64,000 nucleotides of DNA from Nevskia ramosa DSM 11499 (GTDB lineage Bacteria; Pseudomonadota; Gammaproteobacteria; Nevskiales; Nevskiaceae), in contig NZ_ATVI01000005.1 of assembly GCF_000420645.1 (NCBI RefSeq), positions 1-64,000 on the forward strand, given 5' to 3'. The notes beneath the pieces were generated by a model that was given only the letters and a program-made list of their open reading frames with translations, did not search any database and was not told where the DNA came from. Position numbers and translations under genes: made by a program. Below are positions 59,824-64,000 of the stretch, in pieces (positions within the stretch are counted from its first letter, which is position 1; each line of letters starts with the position of its first letter).

Positions 59824-62331
59824 ATGGTCCGAGCACGTACGAAGCCAGCTTCGGCGGCGCCGTTTCTGCAGCTGCTGTTGACCTCGCTCCTGTCTCTGAG
59901 CTTCGGCAGCGTCGCCGTCGCACAGGAACCGGTGCCCGTCGTATCCATTCCGGCATCGTCGGAAGCCCCGGCCGCCGCGCAGGAGTCCGAGCCGGTCATT
60001 CGCGTGATTGCGGTGCCTCCGTCGGCACAGCCGCTGATTCACGAGCCAGCGCCGAGAACCGCGCCGGAACAGGTCATCGAACAGCTTCCGGGACAAGTGA
60101 CCGAGCAGCAGCCGGCGCCGATCCAGCCGCCGCTGCTGGAAGCCAGCCCGGTACCGGCGGCAGAGGCTCCCGCCGCCCCCGCGATAGCGCAGGAACCTGC
60201 GCCACTCGCCAATCAGGCGACGAAACTGCCGCTGCTGATGTTCAAGAGCCCGTTAGCGCTGCGTTTTTCGGTCTACCAGCGATTGGCGGAAGCCGAACAG
60301 CTGGCCGATGCGCAGGCCGTACCGATGTCTGGGCGGGTGAACCTGTACCTCGATGCTTCTGGCTTGAACCGGGTGAACATTGCCAGCCTGAGCATCCGAA
60401 TCGACGAGCAGACGCTATTCGATCGCGCGCTACTGGCTGCGGAAACAGCAGCGTTGGCGGAGCGGCGCGACCCACTGCGTCTGGTCCGCAGCAGCCTGAG
60501 CTCCGGCGTCCACCGAGTACAGGCCACGGTGACCTTGATGGCGGACGCCAAAGGCGAGTCTGCGCAGCTGAACATCGACCAGAATCTTGAACTTGCCTCG
60601 GCAGGGAGCGACCTGGAACTACGCATAGAATCCGGAACGCTCGGCAAGCCCGGCCTGGTGTTCCGGCGTTTGCAGCGCGACGAATCGCGGAAGACGTCGG
60701 TGATCAGCGGCTCGCTCGAAGCGCTCGGCGTCAACGTTGGCGTGGTCCGCTATCCGCCCGGTGCCGACAACGATCCGGCGGTCGGCCATGCCCGCACATT
60801 AGGCCGCATGGGACAGGCCGCAAACGGGCTCGTCGCGCTGCTGGCCGATGCTGTGCAGGCGGGGCCGAACGGCCATTTCGAACCACCGTACTGGCTGGCG
60901 CAGGCGGCGCTGCTGCGCGAGCTCGGCGTGCTCGACCGGGCACAGGCGATCTGCGATCAACTCGATGCCGCCAAGGTCGCCGGCGCTGCCGTGGCGACCG
61001 AACGGCTGCTGATTGCCGAAGCGCGTTATTCCGCTGGCGACTACTCGGCGGCCGAAGCGCAGCTGGTGCTGTCGAAGCGCAGGTTGCCTGAGTATCGCCA
61101 GGCGGACTGGCGCAATGTCAGCGGCCTGATCGAACTTGCGCGCCTGCGGCCGGGCGAGGCGCGCGATACCTTGAAGGTCGCAGACAGCGAATCGATCGAA
61201 GCCTTCCGCTACATGGCGGCATCGACCGAAGCGCTGCGCGCCACCGGTTACGGCCGCTACAACCTGGCGATCGCGATGATCCGCAGCGGCGATGCCGCCC
61301 GCGGCCGCAGTTGGCTGGATCTGCTCGGCCGCACCGCGTCCACCGATCCAGAGCTGCTCGAACTGCGCGACAGGGCCAATCTGTCGCTCGGCTGGCAATT
61401 CCTGAGGGAGAAACAGGGGCGTACCGCGCTCGGCGTGCTGGGCCGCGTGCGCAGCGACGGCCTGTCGTCGAACCGCGCGCTGCTCGGCATGGGTTGGGCG
61501 CAGCTCGCACCGGACGGCGAACGCTTGCCGCGCGTGACGTTGCGTACTGAAAACCTGCGGGTGCCGGACCAGATCGGCGACCTATCGGCCCCAATACGCA
61601 ATTCGCTGGAACGTTTGCGCGTGCTGGAGCCGGAAATCAGCGGCGGTTGGGCCGGCCCGAGCAGTTTCGAGCGTGACGATCCGCCGAAGAATCGCAACGA
61701 TGGCCTGCGCCGCGCGATCACCGTCTGGAGCGCGCTGCTGGGTCGCGATGAGCGCGATCCTTCCGTGATCGAAGCCAAGCTGGCGATCGCCCATGCCCAG
61801 GATCAGCTACGCGATATCGGCGCAGCCCGGACCAGCTATGCCGACACGCTGACCAGCCTCCGCAATACGGATGCAGCGATCGAGCGCGACGCCGCTTTCG
61901 TCAAGGCTGGCGATCTCGTCGCCTCGCTGTCGGCGATCGATCTCGCCGACGATGCTGCGCTGTACGGGCTGATGGACCGCCTGCGCCTGGAGCCGGGCAA
62001 TGACACTTCGGCGCTCTACGCGGCGATCGGCGATCAGCGTGAATACCGGCAGCTGGCCGTTTCCCTGCAGGCTTCGTCAGCCCGTCTGGCCGCGTTGCCG
62101 GCCAGCGAAGCGTCGGCTGCCTTGCTGGCCAAGCTCGAACTGGCCAGCCGGCAGATCGCGCTGGTCCAACACGACGCCGAAGTGCTGGTCGGCCAGCGGG
62201 CGCTGCTGCAGCTGCAGAGCCACCGCAAGATGGTCGGCGATTACATGAAGACGGCGCTGCTGCTCGCGGCAAGAGCCGAAGACACGCCGGCTATCGAACT
62301 GCGCAACAGCGAGACAGCGCCGACGCCGTGA
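59824..62331 (+). CDS. Large exported TPR-like protein, unknown function
   Basis: An 835-residue protein. The start at 59824 has GGAGGAA and gives a signal peptide (PFLQLLLTSLLSLSFGSVAV followed by AQ). About 110 residues rich in Pro, Ala and Glu follow, then a long helical region with TPR-like repeats (QAALLRELGVLDRAQAICDQ, LLIAEARYSAGDYSAAEAQL, NLAIAMIRSGDAARGRSWLD). The family is not recognised. A strong terminator immediately upstream means that it is transcribed from its own promoter or by read-through. Confidence 0.8.
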   Translation: MVRARTKPASAAPFLQLLLTSLLSLSFGSVAVAQEPVPVVSIPASSEAPAAAQESEPVIRVIAVPPSAQPLIHEPAPRTAPEQVIEQLPGQVTEQQPAPIQPPLLEASPVPAAEAPAAPAIAQEPAPLANQATKLPLLMFKSPLALRFSVYQRLAEAEQLADAQAVPMSGRVNLYLDASGLNRVNIASLSIRIDEQTLFDRALLAAETAALAERRDPLRLVRSSLSSGVHRVQATVTLMADAKGESAQLNIDQNLELASAGSDLELRIESGTLGKPGLVFRRLQRDESRKTSVISGSLEALGVNVGVVRYPPGADNDPAVGHARTLGRMGQAANGLVALLADAVQAGPNGHFEPPYWLAQAALLRELGVLDRAQAICDQLDAAKVAGAAVATERLLIAEARYSAGDYSAAEAQLVLSKRRLPEYRQADWRNVSGLIELARLRPGEARDTLKVADSESIEAFRYMAASTEALRATGYGRYNLAIAMIRSGDAARGRSWLDLLGRTASTDPELLELRDRANLSLGWQFLREKQGRTALGVLGRVRSDGLSSNRALLGMGWAQLAPDGERLPRVTLRTENLRVPDQIGDLSAPIRNSLERLRVLEPEISGGWAGPSSFERDDPPKNRNDGLRRAITVWSALLGRDERDPSVIEAKLAIAHAQDQLRDIGAARTSYADTLTSLRNTDAAIERDAAFVKAGDLVASLSAIDLADDAALYGLMDRLRLEPGNDTSALYAAIGDQREYRQLAVSLQASSARLAALPASEASAALLAKLELASRQIALVQHDAEVLVGQRALLQLQSHRKMVGDYMKTALLLAARAEDTPAIELRNSETAPTP

Positions 62332-62360
62332 GCGGTCAGTCCAGGTAGCGGGCAAAAAGA

Positions 62361-62394
62361 AAGGCCGAGACTCTCGCGAGTCCCGGCCTTTTTC
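62361..62394. terminator. Bidirectional terminator
   Basis: AAGGCCGAGACTC with GAGTCCCGGCCTT forms a stem with one internal mismatch, flanked by A and T runs, between convergent genes ending at 62331 (+) and 62410 (-). Confidence 0.82.
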
Positions 62395-62409
62395 ATCCAG
62401 CGCGCTGAA

Positions 62410-63594
62410 TCAGACGCGCTCGAAGATCGCCGCGATGCCCTGACCGCCGCCGATGCACATGGTCACCAGCGCATAACGGCCGCCGGTGCGATGCAGCTCG
62501 TGGATCGCCTTGGTGGTAATGATCGCGCCCGTCGCGCCCACCGGATGGCCGAGCGAGATGCCCGAGCCGTTCGGGTTGAGCTTGGCCGGGTCGAAGCCCA
62601 GTTCCTGCGCCACCGCGCAGGCCTGCGCCGCGAACGCTTCGTTGGCTTCGATCACGTCCATGTCGCTGACCTTCAGGCCGGCCTTGGCGAGCGCGATCTT
62701 CGATGCCGGAACCGGGCCGATGCCCATGTATTCCGGTTCGACACCGGCGTGGCCGTAGGACACCAGGCGCGCCAGCGGCTTGAGACCGAGCGCAGCAGCA
62801 CGGCCGGCCTCGGCGAGCACCACGGCGGCGGCGCCGTCATTGATGCCCGAAGCATTGCCGGCGGTGACCAGGCCGTCTTTCTTGAACACGGCCTTCATCT
62901 TGGCGAGCGCTTCGACGCTGGAGTCGGCGCGCACGTTTTCGTCGGTGTCGAACTGGATCGGGCCCTTGCGGCTGGCGATCTCGACCGGAACGATCTGGCC
63001 CTTGAAGCGGCCTTCGGCGATCGCCTTGGCGGCACGCTGCTGGCTGGTCACGGCGAGGGCGTCCTGCATCTCGCGGGTGATGCCGTAACGGGCGGCCACG
63101 TTCTCGGCGGTGATGCCCATGTGGATGGCATGGAACGGGTCGTGGAGGATGCCGGTCATGTAATCGAGCATCTTCGCGTCGCCCATGCGCGCCCCCCAGC
63201 GGCCGGCTGGCAGCAGGTACGGGCCGCGGCTCATCGCTTCAGCGCCGGCGCCGATGGCGACATCGCAGTCGCCGAGCAGGATCGCCTGCGCCGCCGAGAT
63301 GATCGCCTGCACGCCGGAACCGCAGAGGCGGTTAACGTTGAACGCCGGGGTTTCCTTCGGGATGCCGGCTTCCACCGCGGCAACGCGGCCGAGGTAGGCG
63401 TCGCGCGGCTCGGTCGGGATGACGTTGCCCATCACCATGTGGCCGACTTCCTTCGGATCGACGCCGGCATGCGCCAGCGCTGCCTTGACGGCGGTCGTCG
63501 CCAGGGTCGTCAGCGGCACATCCTTCAGCGTGCCGCCGAAGCTGCCGATCGCCGTACGCATTGCGCCAACCACTACCACTTCACGCTTGGACAT
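62410..63594 (-). CDS. Acetyl-CoA acetyltransferase (thiolase)
   Basis: A 394-residue classical thiolase. It has nucleophile C91 in VNRLCGSGVQAI, the NASGINDGAAAVVLAE block, the GHPVGATGA histidine site (about 350) and the CIGGGQG cysteine site near the C-terminus. It is of the PhaA/BktB/AtoB type, making or breaking acetoacetyl-CoA or 3-oxoacyl-CoA. An SDR gene lies directly upstream on the same strand, a common pairing in beta-oxidation or polyhydroxybutyrate synthesis. Confidence 0.93.
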   Translation of the reverse strand: MSKREVVVVGAMRTAIGSFGGTLKDVPLTTLATTAVKAALAHAGVDPKEVGHMVMGNVIPTEPRDAYLGRVAAVEAGIPKETPAFNVNRLCGSGVQAIISAAQAILLGDCDVAIGAGAEAMSRGPYLLPAGRWGARMGDAKMLDYMTGILHDPFHAIHMGITAENVAARYGITREMQDALAVTSQQRAAKAIAEGRFKGQIVPVEIASRKGPIQFDTDENVRADSSVEALAKMKAVFKKDGLVTAGNASGINDGAAAVVLAEAGRAAALGLKPLARLVSYGHAGVEPEYMGIGPVPASKIALAKAGLKVSDMDVIEANEAFAAQACAVAQELGFDPAKLNPNGSGISLGHPVGATGAIITTKAIHELHRTGGRYALVTMCIGGGQGIAAIFERV

Positions 63595-63635
63595 CGTTGT
63601 CTCCTGAATTCTCGACTACGTAGAAACTGGGGGCT

Positions 63636-64000
63636 TCAGACCGGGTCCCAAGTGAACACGTCACCCGAACGGTGCAGCGGATAGAAATCGTTCTGGAACT
63701 GCGGGAACACTCGCTCGACGATCGCTTCCGGCGTCCAGCCTTCGGCCGTGTGCGCGGTGCGGATCGGGCGCGGCTGGCTGAACAGATAGATTTCATTGTT
63801 GCGCACGCCGAAGATCTGGCCTGACACGCTTTTGGCAGCATCGGACGCCAGCGCGACCACGAACGGCGCGATCTTCTCAGGAATCAGCTTCTTCAAGCCT
63901 TCGACGCGCTTCTTCTGCTCCGGCGTTTCGTCGGGAATCGAGCTGACCATGCGCGTCCAGGCGAACGGCGCGATCGCATTGGAACGCACGCCGAAGCGCT
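63636..64000 (-). CDS. SDR-family oxidoreductase, C-terminal part (partial)
   Basis: The C-terminal 120 residues of a protein whose start lies beyond the window. FGVRSNAIAPFAWTRMVSSI is the post-catalytic SDR segment (cf. GIRVNAIAPG), followed by FVVALASDAAKSVSGQIFGV. After that comes an extension (RNNEIYLFSQPRPIRTAHTA, GWTPEAIVERVFPQF) of the kind seen in multifunctional-enzyme-type 3-hydroxyacyl-CoA dehydrogenases. It is 41 bp upstream of the thiolase and probably in one operon with it. Confidence 0.8.
   Translation of the reverse strand, partial: RFGVRSNAIAPFAWTRMVSSIPDETPEQKKRVEGLKKLIPEKIAPFVVALASDAAKSVSGQIFGVRNNEIYLFSQPRPIRTAHTAEGWTPEAIVERVFPQFQNDFYPLHRSGDVFTWDPV

Overview
This is a GC-rich stretch of a proteobacterial chromosome. 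The mix of aromatic, terpenoid and steroid-type catabolic genes with DUF1302, DUF1329 and MMPL genes suggests a soil or water gammaproteobacterium of the Nevskiales/Solimonadaceae kind. That is inference from gene content, because no rRNA or marker gene is present. No tRNA, CRISPR array, insertion sequence or phage gene was seen.

Layout: (1) 1-2.6 kb, an acyl-CoA carboxylase tail and an enoyl-CoA hydratase/isomerase. (2) 2.6-8.7 kb, an AraC regulator, a membrane protein with orphan NorE/NorF-like oxidase subunits, an XylA-like ferredoxin reductase, a MarR regulator, a lipoprotein and a small membrane protein. (3) 8.8-19.7 kb, an almost complete meta-cleavage pathway that closely resembles the p-cumate (cmt) pathway. 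It has a Rieske dioxygenase with its ferredoxin, a dihydrodiol dehydrogenase, an extradiol dioxygenase, a class II aldolase-fold decarboxylase, a hydrolase, a hydratase, an aldolase, an acetaldehyde dehydrogenase, an acyl-CoA ligase and a CymR-like TetR regulator. (4) 19.7-31.3 kb, the most unusual part: three tandem copies of a two-gene module. Each pairs a large winged-helix/Ser-Thr kinase/transmembrane/TPR protein with a small exported protein made of five-residue Asn-Gly repeats, and the array ends in an ADYC-like secreted protein. (5) 31.4-35.97 kb, a P450-SnoaL fusion, a winged-helix regulator, two hotdog thioesterases and a degenerate AMP-ligase-like protein, followed by a 267-bp element with terminal inverted repeats. 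(6) 36.3-41.7 kb, an ECF sigma/anti-sigma pair, a lipoprotein, a secreted protein and a FadL porin. (7) 41.8-46.4 kb, a second module with a near-identical reductase, an alcohol dehydrogenase, a paralogous membrane protein and a second MarR. (8) 46.5-51.7 kb, CoA-ester genes: SCP2-type thiolase, KAS/DUF35 fusion, CitE-type lyase and CoA transferase. (9) 52.4-62.3 kb, DUF1329, YCF48-like, DUF1302 and RND/MMPL genes plus a large TPR-like protein. (10) 62.4-64 kb, an acetyl-CoA acyltransferase and the C-terminus of an SDR.

Regulatory thread: eight copies of a 14-bp dyad, GTAYGG-N2-CCRTAC, lie at the promoters of the first MarR gene and its divergent lipoprotein, both reductase copies, the cmt-like cluster, the KAS/CitE divergent pair and the DUF1329 operon. 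One MarR-type protein probably coordinates scattered catabolic and envelope genes. The kinase/peptide array has a separate regulatory code: a 21-bp element conserved upstream of all three peptide genes, conserved terminators and six interspersed hairpin repeats. Functions come from motif reading and memory of families; no database search was run.
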